Shown here in pieces: positions 21,684 through 31,657 of a stretch of 64,000 bases of DNA (position 1 is the stretch's first letter; every line of letters begins with the position of its first letter). Location of the stretch: assembly GCA_039105265.1 (NCBI GenBank), contig JAPFFF010000021.1, positions 62,001 to 126,000 on the forward strand, given 5' to 3'. This DNA comes from Tritrichomonas musculus. Taxonomy: Eukaryota; Parabasalia; Tritrichomonadida; Tritrichomonadidae. Made by a program: the position numbers and the translations under genes. The notes under the pieces are model-generated. The model searched no databases. It was not told where the DNA came from and was given only the letters and a program-made list of their open reading frames with translations.

Positions 21684-22922
21684 CTATGAAATTAAATAAA
21701 AACGCATAAATCTTAAAATTTCTTTTCTGTTTATATCAATGTCTTTGCTTTTCAACAGATAATCGACGAGTGTGCAGTAGTCGTTCTTACACAAGCTACA
21801 AAACGAAGACTGGTTTATGAACTCATTTTTCATGAATGCAAAGTTGTAATACTTGGCGCATTGATTGAATGTATTCTGAGAATTTTCAAAATCGTCCTGC
21901 GGAGATTTCTTCAAGAAATAATTTGCGATGTCGTTGTGGTGGCATTTGACTGATTCGTAGAAGTATTTCTCATGCGATTCGAATTCCGAGTCAATGTTAT
22001 TGTCCTCAAGAAGGTGAATTATTTCTGCACTTTTGCCATGAATGGCCAGCGACCACAAAGACGACTTCATCTCAACACCGCCTAGTCTCAAATGATTAAA
22101 TATTTGAATCGACCCGAAAAACGCAGCGTATTCAATCAGCGACAAACCGCAAATTTCAGTTTCATTTTCATTTTCTTCTGATTTTTGAATATTGTGAAAT
22201 TTTGATTGATTTTTGATTAAAAATAAATTTGTCTCATATATTGAAGGTTGAATTGTCATGTTAAGTGAAATATCGTTTTGCTTAACGTACGCATCAAATT
22301 CAATGATTTTGTCATTTCGAATCAATTCGCAGATTTGATTCTCGTTTTCGCCTTTCTTTCGATTTTCATGAAAATTTGCTGGTAAATCTTCCGTCAGGTC
22401 TTCCAAGCACTCGTACTTTGAAAGAAGTCTCTCATTTATGAATGGTCTGATTTCTGGCTGAAAATAGAGATGATATTTGGCCTCTCTGAATTTGCTTGAT
22501 GAGATGACTTTTTTTGTGATATTACTATCAAAAATAATTATTTTTTGCTCACTGAGAAATAAAAGAAGCCTTTTGTTACTCTTAAAAATATTGAATATTT
22601 CGAAATTTGAAAAATATTTCGTTATATCTTTTTTGAATTTTAGAAGAATTCGCTCAATTTTGCTGAAAAAGTTGGGGAAACGATAGTGGTTGTTACTGAT
22701 TTTTAAAATTAAATGCAGCAATGATAAAAGTTCATATCGATTTTCACTTATTTTAATATCTTTAAATTTATTTTCAAGAATCAGAAAATTTTCTTCAGAA
22801 TTGGCTTCATCTTCAAGAAAATTAAGAATACTTTCTTGGATCCCTTTCATTATATCCAGGTATTCTTGCGAGTTCATTGTTTTTGGTACTTTTAAAAGGG
22901 AATTCACTTTAATTTTTTTCAA
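21684..22922 (-). CDS. DUF3447-family ankyrin protein, N-terminal head
   Basis: This 412-codon frame is the head of a trichomonad ankyrin protein. It begins with a helical N-terminal region (SQEYLDIMKGIQESILNFLE), continues through FNIFKSNKRLLLFLSEQKII, KGENENQICELIRNDKIIEF, PSIYETNLFLIKN, LIEYAAFFGSIQIFNHL and the DUF3447 motif CHHNDIANYFL, and ends in the first ankyrin-like repeat (LVDYLLKSKDIDINRKEI). It then leaves the family alignment and stops after 10 more residues. The same layout recurs at 31658-32881. The head and the spaced 96-nt units downstream very likely belong to one gene, joined or formerly joined. Function is unknown; ankyrin arrays are protein-binding surfaces. The 5' end (about 22400-22922) is more AT-rich than the 3' half. 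Confidence 0.75.
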   Translation of the reverse strand: MKKIKVNSLLKVPKTMNSQEYLDIMKGIQESILNFLEDEANSEENFLILENKFKDIKISENRYELLSLLHLILKISNNHYRFPNFFSKIERILLKFKKDITKYFSNFEIFNIFKSNKRLLLFLSEQKIIIFDSNITKKVISSSKFREAKYHLYFQPEIRPFINERLLSKYECLEDLTEDLPANFHENRKKGENENQICELIRNDKIIEFDAYVKQNDISLNMTIQPSIYETNLFLIKNQSKFHNIQKSEENENETEICGLSLIEYAAFFGSIQIFNHLRLGGVEMKSSLWSLAIHGKSAEIIHLLEDNNIDSEFESHEKYFYESVKCHHNDIANYFLKKSPQDDFENSQNTFNQCAKYYNFAFMKNEFINQSSFCSLCKNDYCTLVDYLLKSKDIDINRKEILRFMRFYLIS

Positions 22923-23272
22923 TTTAAAAATTAAATCTCAGAATTTCTCTCAATTTTTTCTGAAATATTTTGAATTATAATTTATATAAATTTTTCATTT
23001 TCCATTAAAAATCATAGGCAGTTGTTGGGGGAGATTTGATCTTTATGCCAGATCTCATTGCAAATGCAATTGATTTTTTTTCAATAAAAACTGGAAATAA
23101 AAGATTTATATAATTATATTTTACAATATTAAATTGCAGTTTCTTTTTATCATTGTCAGACTTCTCATTAAGTTTTTTATTGTAGTTTTATTTAAAAAAG
23201 AGAACATAGAAAGCTTTTTTTTTGGAAAAAAGGTCAATTCTAAATTTTTGGCCTTAAAAAAAATTTTGCATA
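22923..23272. other. Intergenic, nothing recognised
   Basis: About 350 bp of AT-rich sequence upstream of the DUF3447 gene and downstream of the decayed surface-protein gene. No motif or frame supports a feature. Confidence 0.4.
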
Positions 23273-25020
23273 TTAAGATTCAACAGATTTGGTAGATTCT
23301 GCATTGAATTCAGCAGCAAATGGGTCATCCTCTTGCATGATTGAATGCAAGTTATTATCAAATGTAACAACAGATTCTTGTCCACCAACTATATCCTCTC
23401 TATCTTTATCAATGATCATATGCTTTTTCTTCCATATGAAGAATGCTACAAGAGCAACAATAATAGCAACTGCTGCAAAAGCGGCAACAACAATTCCAGC
23501 AATCATTCCCGTTTTACTCTTTCCACCACCTTCACCAGCATTCAGATCTTTATCTACAACAAGCAGAAATTGTCCTGAATCTGTGAAATGAAATGACCTC
23601 TGAATTTAGAAGTAAAATCATTATACAAAGTGAAATAGTCTGTTTTAGTGAATTCAAATGATTTTGTGAAAAACAATGATTGTGTAAACTTCTTTGTTCT
23701 GTCCAGATTATCCGAAGGAGTGAATTTGAACTACTAAAACTGCCTGTTTCACTTAATTCATTAGATTCACTGAATCATTTTGCTTTTGAAAAGCAAGAAG
23801 TTCCGGGAAAATCACTTGATTTACTAAAGTTATTTGATTGCCTAAAAATTTCGGTTTTACTGAATTTTCCTGTTTCTGAAAAATAATCTGAGCGTGTAAA
23901 CTTTGGAGTTGCAACTCCAAAGTTGTTGTCATAGAAATAGAAATAGAAGTTTTCAATGAGAAGGTTCTTCAATCTTACATAAAAAAAAGAAGGTGAATTT
24001 TGTGATTCATCAAAATTAGTGTTGGAAAGAGTAGTTTCATGAGCATTGATTGAAGTTATTGTCAATCCACTTATATTACAGATGTGAACGAAGTTGCATA
24101 TTTACGATGCATTTGAGTGATCGTTTGAAACCTAAAGAACCCATAATTAACATCTCCATATTCAATTGAGCCACAAAAATGCGAGTTTTCGCCAGTTGCA
24201 TTAACAAATTCAGAACTAATTGAATTTTGGCCATGATGTCAAATTGGGCGCCCCATGTTTTCTTTTCTTGGCCTGGACAATCAACTGTTGATGCATAAAA
24301 TAAGGAAACATCTGTTTCTGTATAGCAATTTTGAAAACATGAATATTGGATGTCAATTTTTATAGTGCAGGTATGATTGGGATCTTGTGGTCTTTTATCG
24401 TTTTCATCATTATTATATACGTACTCTTCAACTATCAAATCTTGGGCGATTGCACCTGCTGCCCCATGTTTCTTGGAATGACAAGTATCAAATATCGTTT
24501 GGTGGGGAATTACTTGGAAATTTTGCTTTACAAGAAGTCCTCCTCCAAAATCATCATTTGTATAACAATTTTTAAAATTGCAAATTGTAATTCGGAATTT
24601 TCGGCAATTATCAAAAAATATTGCATTTTTATTATTTTTGTCACCTTGAAATTTATTTGGTTCTAAGGCTTGACCTTTGATTTCTTGTCCTATAATAAAA
24701 TTGTAGTCATAAGCAACACAACATTTTTTATTGCTTTGACAAAATCCAGAATATTCTTCATCATTATTGATGAAAATGAGAGGAGTATTCATAATATTAA
24801 AGAAAATATTGTTATTTATGTATGTTGAATGACGATTTGTATTTGCAAATATAATAGAAGTAAATGATTTTATAAATAATGAATTGGAAATCAAAGAATG
24901 AATTGATATTGATCATATATAAAGGAGACATTGAATAAAGATAACTAATGCTTAGAGAAAAACAAGTAAAGTTCAACATAATTTTTATATAATTGAGAAT
25001 AAAATCTAAAATTGAAATTA
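23273..25020 (-). pseudogene. Pmp-like surface membrane protein, frameshifted
   Basis: Pieces in three frames make up one type I surface protein of the chlamydial-Pmp-like family expanded in trichomonads. The N-terminal leader is near 24860-25000. The Pmp-like body at about 24076-24894 has repeated Cys/Phe and Gly-Gly patterns (GGGLLVKQNF, SCFQNCYTETDVSLFYAS). The body continues in a shifted frame (ENSHFCGSIEYGDVNYGFF), then ISGLTITSINAHETTLSNTN in another. A stalk follows with F-x(2)-S spacing (FSETGKFSKTEIFRQSNNF) and then HFTDSGQF. The end, 23273-23506, has a 21-residue membrane helix (IVVAAFAAVAIIVALVAFF), a KKK stop-transfer and an acidic tail with DPFAAEF. At least three frame changes and several stops separate the pieces, so the gene is broken. 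Confidence 0.7.
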
Positions 25021-25499
25021 ACAAATTTTCGAAATACTTAGTTTTTCGGTTTTATCCAATATATTAAACTTTTTGTGTCATGAACCCTTTTGCAATCAAT
25101 TTTTTATTTTATATCGTATCATATTTTTTATAGGGAAAATGCTTTTATACTTTTTTTAATTTTAATTTTAGACTTTATATTTATACATAGAATTTTCAGA
25201 AAATCCATAAAGTTTTATTTAAACAATCATTGAAAAATACTGAGTATATTTGGTTTTCATGAACCGATTTATAATATATTTTTTATTCATGAAATTCTTT
25301 CCAAATTTTGAATTTCCAAATAAAAAAAAAATTATGAGAAGGCCGATAGATGGTTCTCATTGAATTGATAAAATAAACATTATCTTTGTATAAAATGCAA
25401 AAGGTTCAGATTTCAAAATCCCTATTATATATTTTTATCATCATAATTTATATTAATTATTTAATTTCAAAAAAAAAAAAAAAAAAAAAAAAGATTTTG
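25021..25499. other. Intergenic, 22-nt poly-A tract
   Basis: AT-rich spacer with a poly-A run at about 25470-25492 immediately before the 3' end of the minus-strand LRR gene. No gene is recognised. Confidence 0.4.
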
Positions 25500-27719
25500 T
25501 TATCGATGAACCATCATGATAATATTAGGGTATCTACTAATAAATCCAAAGTCAGATATAGAAAATGATAAATTTCTTGGAATTTCAACAATTTGTATGT
25601 TTTTGCATAGATTAAAGACACATTTACCAATTTTCATAATTTCTGAAGGAAAACAAATTGATTCTATTGATGTCCATTCAAATGCTTCATCCTCAATGAT
25701 TTTCAATTCAGATTTGTATTCAAATTTTATTGATTTTAAATATTGGCATCTATAAAATGCTTTTTTACAAATGATTTGAACCTTCGATGGAATCATAATA
25801 TGCTCAATATGTGTTTCTTGAAAAGCACTACAATCAATTATTGATAAATTGGAATTCATTGCAAATTCAACACTTCTCAAATTTGTACAATCACAAAAAG
25901 CTGACTGGCCAATTTTAATGACACTTTTTGTAATTGTGATATGACCAATTAATGACTTACAAAAAGCAAAATTATTTATAACTTTCAAATTATTATGATT
26001 TGGTATTTTTACCTCATGAAGTTGTTTACAGCATTCAAAAGCATGAGATTCTATTTTTTTGATGAAACCAGGAATTGTTGCTTTTTTAATGTTCCTTCTT
26101 GCGAAGAAAAGGATTTCTCTTTCGATACCTTTTCCAATGATGAATGATTCATCTAAATAGGAAAAATGTAAATTGTCTTTAGATAATTTAATGATATTTA
26201 AATATGAAGTGTTTTGACACCATCCTTCATTCATACGAGCTACTTTTGCAGGAATTGTTAATTTGTTAATTGATGAATTTAAAAAGGCTTTTTCATCAAT
26301 CGTTGTTAATTCAGAATCATCATGAAAATCAATACTTTGAAGTTTTTTACAATGGTAAAAAACACCTTTTTCAATTTTTTTGACACCAGAAGGAATTACT
26401 ATGTTTTTGATGTTTGTTACAGCAAAGCAATATTGACCAATAATTTCTAGTTTTGCATATCCAATTTCTATTATATGGGATGGAATTTCAATGTTATCAA
26501 TCGAATCGTATTCAAATTGTTGTTTTGGTATTTTATTGTTTTTTGAAAAGTCGAAAAAAAAGACTTTTCTGTTGAGATTCCTATAGTCATTGACAACTCC
26601 TTTTCTCAACCTTAATAAATACACAAGCAAAATGTTGAAAGTAAGATCAATAAAGTATGAATACAATAATACATTCCTATTCGAACATGTGAAAATTATA
26701 ATGAAAAATCTTACTAAGTAAGAAGTATATTCGTTAATTAATATGAGAATATTTACGAATAAATTGTAATTTGTTTTTCTGTTTTCATCATTATATCGAA
26801 ACATTGATATCAAATTAATTATCCAGTATATGAAAAGAATGAAGCATATAAAGTTGAATGTATTCAAATCCATTCTATTTTTATCTATGAATATTTGGAA
26901 GATTTCATCATGGTTTTTTTGAAATAACATATTGAAATCAAATTTCGAAATAAAATTAGATATAAAAACATTAAAAATGAAATTAATAAAATGAAAAAGC
27001 ATAATTGATTCATTATTTGTGTCCATTACATATAAAATAGGTGCAATTGTACACAAATAAATTAATTCTCTCATAAATTTAAAGTATATCAAATATTTCG
27101 TATCATTGTTCACGTCATCTGATTTATTTCTTTCATAAAAATATTTATAAATACAAAAATTATTGATAAAAGAAAGCAAAAGAAAAAGTGAAAAGATTGA
27201 ATGAATTGAATTTTTGAGAGTAAAATAATATAACCAATTTATCAGCCACAAAATTAATCCAATAAAAGAAACTTTTGCCAAAAAAGAAAACATTTTCATG
27301 CAATGCTGATCTTCGATGCTTAAACATGAATTTGGATTTTTAAATATTAATCTAATTTGACAATCTTGATGAATTTGTGAACAAGATTGAAAAAATGCTT
27401 GGTAATGTCCATGTTTCTCTACTGTTCCCATTATTCTTCCTGTTCCATTTTGAATTTGAATTATATTATGATTGATCACGTTTTTAGATTTATTACATGA
27501 AAAAATCTCTGAACCTTTATCTTTTAAATACTTTGCTATTTCTGCTGTTGTATCAATAAATATGAAAAATTGGTCATTTCCGTTACTCATCAGCTGAATA
27601 TCATAAATCCCGCCTTTTTGGAAGCCGAACTCTTCTGAAACTTCATAATTTGTTTGATTTGATTTTAGAAAATAATTATTTTTGTAAGTAAATGTAGTAA
27701 AAGACAACAAATATATCAT
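25500..27719 (-). CDS. GOLD-type seven-transmembrane protein fused to BspA-like leucine-rich repeats
   Basis: The 739-residue protein has three parts. (1) Residues 1-140: a short hydrophobic leader, then an extracytoplasmic domain with FGFQKGGIYDIQL and a Cys-bearing end (YQAFFQSCSQ... NPNSCLSIEDQHC), resembling the domain before the helices in GPR107/GPR108/TMEM87-type proteins. (2) Seven hydrophobic helices at about 143-167, 172-191, 212-232, 238-257, 286-306, 318-345 and 350-372. (3) Residues 395-739: eight or nine BspA/TpLRR (LRR_5) repeats, e.g. IGQYCFAVTNIKNIVIPSGV and IGQSAFCDCTNLRSVEF. If the leader is cleaved, the LRR domain would face the cytosol, unlike secreted or surface BspA proteins. 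GOLD-7TM proteins in other eukaryotes act in Golgi traffic or receptor-like roles. The fusion is a single unbroken frame. The family assignment of part 1 is by pattern only. Confidence 0.75.
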   Translation of the reverse strand: MIYLLSFTTFTYKNNYFLKSNQTNYEVSEEFGFQKGGIYDIQLMSNGNDQFFIFIDTTAEIAKYLKDKGSEIFSCNKSKNVINHNIIQIQNGTGRIMGTVEKHGHYQAFFQSCSQIHQDCQIRLIFKNPNSCLSIEDQHCMKMFSFLAKVSFIGLILWLINWLYYFTLKNSIHSIFSLFLLLSFINNFCIYKYFYERNKSDDVNNDTKYLIYFKFMRELIYLCTIAPILYVMDTNNESIMLFHFINFIFNVFISNFISKFDFNMLFQKNHDEIFQIFIDKNRMDLNTFNFICFILFIYWIINLISMFRYNDENRKTNYNLFVNILILINEYTSYLVRFFIIIFTCSNRNVLLYSYFIDLTFNILLVYLLRLRKGVVNDYRNLNRKVFFFDFSKNNKIPKQQFEYDSIDNIEIPSHIIEIGYAKLEIIGQYCFAVTNIKNIVIPSGVKKIEKGVFYHCKKLQSIDFHDDSELTTIDEKAFLNSSINKLTIPAKVARMNEGWCQNTSYLNIIKLSKDNLHFSYLDESFIIGKGIEREILFFARRNIKKATIPGFIKKIESHAFECCKQLHEVKIPNHNNLKVINNFAFCKSLIGHITITKSVIKIGQSAFCDCTNLRSVEFAMNSNLSIIDCSAFQETHIEHIMIPSKVQIICKKAFYRCQYLKSIKFEYKSELKIIEDEAFEWTSIESICFPSEIMKIGKCVFNLCKNIQIVEIPRNLSFSISDFGFISRYPNIIMMVHR

Positions 27720-28579
27720 TAAGTTTAATTTCTGCCATAATCAACAGAAAATTTTAGTATAGAAAAATTTTTGAAATGTGATATGAAAACTTTTTTCTTT
27801 TTAAATTATGTTTGCCCAATGAATTCATATTAAAAAATGGTAAATATGTGGTTGGAAAAAGGTATCTAAAACAACGATGAGTTTTGCATTTATCTATTTG
27901 CAAGAAGTGGTATCACTGAAAATTATATATCAAATATCATAGTCATCTCATCTAGTGCATTTTGGATTGCATATATCTAACTAAAGTTGAATTTTCAACA
28001 AATTTTAATTTACAAAAAAAAAAAGAATCAATTCTTTTCAAAAACAAATATCAAAAAAATTATAGTTCCATCAAAAGTTTCTAAAATTTCTGAAAATTTG
28101 GGAATTAATATCTATATTGCTGATTCTGTTTTATTATAAAACTTGATCACATGCCCTTTATTAGTCAATATTGACCTAATTTCTGTTCCATATATAATTT
28201 CAAGAAATTGTCAGTAAGCACTTTCATTTTGCAGATAAAAATAAAAAATTGACGCTCCTACTTGAAAATATTACAATTATGATAATATTATCAAAAAATA
28301 TTTTTTTTTTTTTTTTGAGGATTAAAATATTCCTCGTTTATTGATATAATTATATTATATTATGAATTACTGTTGAAAGTTATAAAGAAAAATTTCATGA
28401 TGTCTCTGAAATTTAAAAAATTTCTTTAAAATAATCAATTCAATTTTGAATTATATAAATTTTATTTCGTCAATTTTTCTTAAAATAATTAAATATCTTT
28501 ATTGAATAAATTTCAATGTTTTTCTTAGTGTTATTTTAATTTGAATATATCATTCAAACTTATATAACATTTTTATACC
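27720..28579. other. Divergent intergenic region
   Basis: About 860 bp between the divergent 7TM-LRR gene (-) and BTB-like gene (+). AT-rich, with a poly-T tract at about 28301-28317. No RNA gene or repeat recognised. Confidence 0.4.
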
Positions 28580-29611
28580 ATGACAAATATTACCTTTCAC
28601 CTTGGAGATTCAACATTCGTTGTTGAAAAAGAAGTGTTATCAAGATTCTTAGGAGTTTTTCAAACCAATGGAACTTTAAAATCTGCAACATCATATAATA
28701 TTAAATCTAACGTACAAAAGCAAGTTTTTCAAATGTTTCTTCAGGCAATTAAAACAAATATGCTTCCAAAAGTTACAAATGAAATTATTGATCAAATGGT
28801 GCAATTGAGTGAAGAATTTAAATATAATGATTTGAGATTGTACTTGATTCAAAATAAGCAAAGATTATCAAATATGTCAACAAGAAAAGCAAACATTAGA
28901 AGAGCTTATACACTAGTAGAAACAGATAAACATTTAGATATTTTTGAAACTAATTTCACAAAAACAAAAGAATCCAAGTCAAGCCAAAAGAAAACGAAGA
29001 ATCATGAATCAAAAGAAAATTCAAAATCTGCACAAAACAAAAATATTGAATTATCAAAAGATAATGACTACAGCAGTTCATATTCATATTATAGTGATTC
29101 ATATTCAAACGAATCAGAAGACCCTGAATCATTTTTCTCTGACGATGTTGAAGTTGATCAAGATTCTGATGTAGAATTTGATCTCTCATCAGATGATGAA
29201 TTAGAAAAGAACGTCAAAGAAAGTTCAAATGAAAATGTGACCGAATCCAAGCCATTTGACGTTCAGCAATCAAATAAAAAGCAATTGAATTCAATCCAAA
29301 GAATGGCTATTGAACTTGAAAAAGCACTTTTTGGTTCTTCAAGTTCTGGAACTGAAATAACAACTGAAGAATTGGAGAAAGAAAAACATATCGATGATAA
29401 AAATATGGCTTTTCAGTCAAAAATCAATCATCTTGATTATGTTTTATTTGGAAACAAAAAAGAGCAAGCAATTGATAGAGTTTTTAATCCAACATGCGGA
29501 AACTATACAAATAAGGAAACCGATGAATATACAATGGAATACATTGGCGCAAAAAGAAAGCCAAGGCATACATTTAGGCATTTACCTTCTATTATTTACC
29601 AAGATAATTAA
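28580..29611 (+). CDS. BTB/POZ-like protein with long acidic disordered tail
   Basis: The N-terminal 100 residues look like a small BTB/POZ-type fold: a strand pair (ITFHLGDSTFVVEKEVLSRF), a middle strand and helix (VFQMFLQAIKTNMLP), and the closing helices (IIDQMVQLSEEFKYNDLRLY). The rest is low complexity: Lys-rich (135-160), then Ser/Tyr repeats (SSSYSYYSDSYSNES), then Asp/Glu-rich, ending in a basic patch (GAKRKPRHTFRHL). No other domain is visible. BTB domains usually mediate dimerisation or cullin binding; nothing here fixes a role. Length 343 residues. Confidence in the coding status is high; the BTB call is moderate. Confidence 0.6.
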   Translation: MTNITFHLGDSTFVVEKEVLSRFLGVFQTNGTLKSATSYNIKSNVQKQVFQMFLQAIKTNMLPKVTNEIIDQMVQLSEEFKYNDLRLYLIQNKQRLSNMSTRKANIRRAYTLVETDKHLDIFETNFTKTKESKSSQKKTKNHESKENSKSAQNKNIELSKDNDYSSSYSYYSDSYSNESEDPESFFSDDVEVDQDSDVEFDLSSDDELEKNVKESSNENVTESKPFDVQQSNKKQLNSIQRMAIELEKALFGSSSSGTEITTEELEKEKHIDDKNMAFQSKINHLDYVLFGNKKEQAIDRVFNPTCGNYTNKETDEYTMEYIGAKRKPRHTFRHLPSIIYQDN

Positions 29612-29912
29612 TTTTTTTTATTATTTTTATTTGCTTTAATCCCATGTATAAATAATATATTATAATAAATATTTTTATTATGTTAAAAAATAATAATTTT
29701 CATCTTATTAATTAACATATAAAAACAAATTATCAATTATTGGAAGCTATATACCATTAAAAATTTTTATATTTTAGTGAATTAAATATAAAAAAATTCA
29801 CAAAGTTTAATGTTCTCTTCAAATTTCAGTTTATACGGTAATTTAATCATGGAAATGATTTATAACAAAACAACCTTTTCAAAGATTTAAAAGAAAAAAA
29901 AAAAAATATATA
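29612..29912. other. Intergenic, nothing recognised
   Basis: AT-rich 3' flank of the BTB-like gene up to the TIR element. A poly-A run lies just before the element's left end at about 29893-29906. Confidence 0.4.
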
Positions 29913-31375
29913 TAGTTGGTGGACATAATTATGTTTTTGGGACATAATCATGTTTGCTCAACTTTTTGAATGGTACACAAAAATAAAACACATTTTTCTC
30001 AATACTTTTTAAAGATAATTTGATAATATTATATGCTTTATTAATGCATTTTATGTACATCATTATTTAATTAAATGAGCTATTATATTTGTGATTTATA
30101 TGAAATTTTGCCATTAATGTAAAAAAAAGTCAAAATGCTTATTTTATTCTCAATAATTGAAACTTGGGATTTAATAATAATATCATTAATTCATAATCAG
30201 TAATGATATAATTTTGTCAGATAATTGATATCTAAAAACTTTCATATAAGAAAATTTTGATGCACAAAATATTGTTAAAAATCATATCACTTTTTTGTTT
30301 TTTTCCAATAAAAAATAAAAACTTTTAAATTTTTATTTAAATATTTGATATAATGCATATAGTATAATGATATTGAAAGAATAAAATTGGCGGTTCTAAT
30401 CAAGATCTATTACCTTAATGAAAAAGAGTAACTTCTGAAATAACTTAAAAAGACTTTCAATTTTAGACATTGAGAAATTATTTTCATTATTTTAATAGTT
30501 CTTCTATACTTACCTAATATTTATTGATTAATTGCTATTTTTAATGCTATAATAATAGAAAAAATAAAAAAGTGAAATTTGTATATTTCTTAGAAAAACC
30601 TGAAATCTTGATGGGCAACAATGATTTTTAGAGGATTAATAATATATTTCATTGTATGTGTTATCAAATAATGTAATTCTGAAATCATATCAATTATGCA
30701 TGAGTGATTTATGAATGATTTTGAATGAAAAAAAGAAAAATGAAATTTTTCCAAGATTGATTCTTTTTCAACCATATTATTATATTTAATATATTATATA
30801 CATCATATGGATGATTAATACTGCATCTAATTTGAAATAAAATAAACTCATTTTTCAAAATTAGTAATTTTGTATGAATGATTTTTGTCATATTTTGAAA
30901 ACTCTTTTTCTTTTTATATAATTATTATTTCAATAAATTTTTTCTAAAATATAATATATACATTATATTCTAAAATAATAACTATGTTAGAGCAAATTAA
31001 AACAACCTTTTTTTTTATGGAAAAAGCATGAAATGTGATATGAAATGAGTTTTTTGAGTAGTGAAATGAAAATGAAACCATTTTTTCTAATTATCTATTT
31101 TATTTCAATAAATAATAATGATACATTTTAATTATAGATGAAAAGTAAATTATGATTTTTTTCAAATAATAAAAAAATATTCAGAAATTAAAAATTCGAT
31201 ATCATATTTATGATCAAATTTAGTTTGATAAAAGTGAATGAAAATCGGGGAATAGAATGTATCCAATATGATATTAATTGTTCTACAATTGTTTTTTTAA
31301 AAGTCCAATTTGAATATATAGAAATGATGTGAAAACATAATTATGTCTCCAAAACAGAATTATGTCCACCAACTA
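29913..31375. mobile_element. TIR-bounded element of 1.46 kb inserted in a TA repeat
   Basis: Both ends carry TAGTTGGTGGACATAATT pointing inward (left from 29913; right on the minus strand from 31375). Similarity continues for about 43 nt with few mismatches, including a second ACATAATTATGT-like palindrome in each end. Both ends sit in runs of TATATA, as expected for an element that duplicates TA on insertion. Size and ends fit the Tc1/mariner superfamily. Inside, the longest frames (about 60 codons on the minus strand, 30590-30891) do not show a transposase motif I can name, so it is a decayed or non-autonomous copy. The 2901-3844 element has different ends, so at least two families are present. 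Confidence 0.65.
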
Positions 31376-31657
31376 TATATATATATATTTAAAAAAGATG
31401 TAAAATAATAAATTTTCTTGTAGGTGGTTGTAATGAACTCTTAAGTGATCAGAATTTCATAAATTGAGATGGATTCTTTTTTTGATTGATCTAAATTGCA
31501 TGATTAAGAATTTTTCAATACTGTTTTGTGACTAATTTTTTGTTTTGATTACTAATTTGTGACAAAAATATTATTCTTTCATTTTATGTAGTAATAATAA
31601 AAGATTAAAGGAATACTTTAGTGTTATCAATTTTTTTAAAAAATTGAATAAAAAAAA
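31376..31657. promoter_or_regulatory. 5' flank of DUF3447 gene
   Basis: TA microsatellite at 31375-31389, then AT-rich DNA leading to the start codon. ATCAATTTTTTT occurs about 30 nt upstream of the ATG and could contain a TCA-type initiator as described for trichomonads. This is speculative. Confidence 0.25.
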
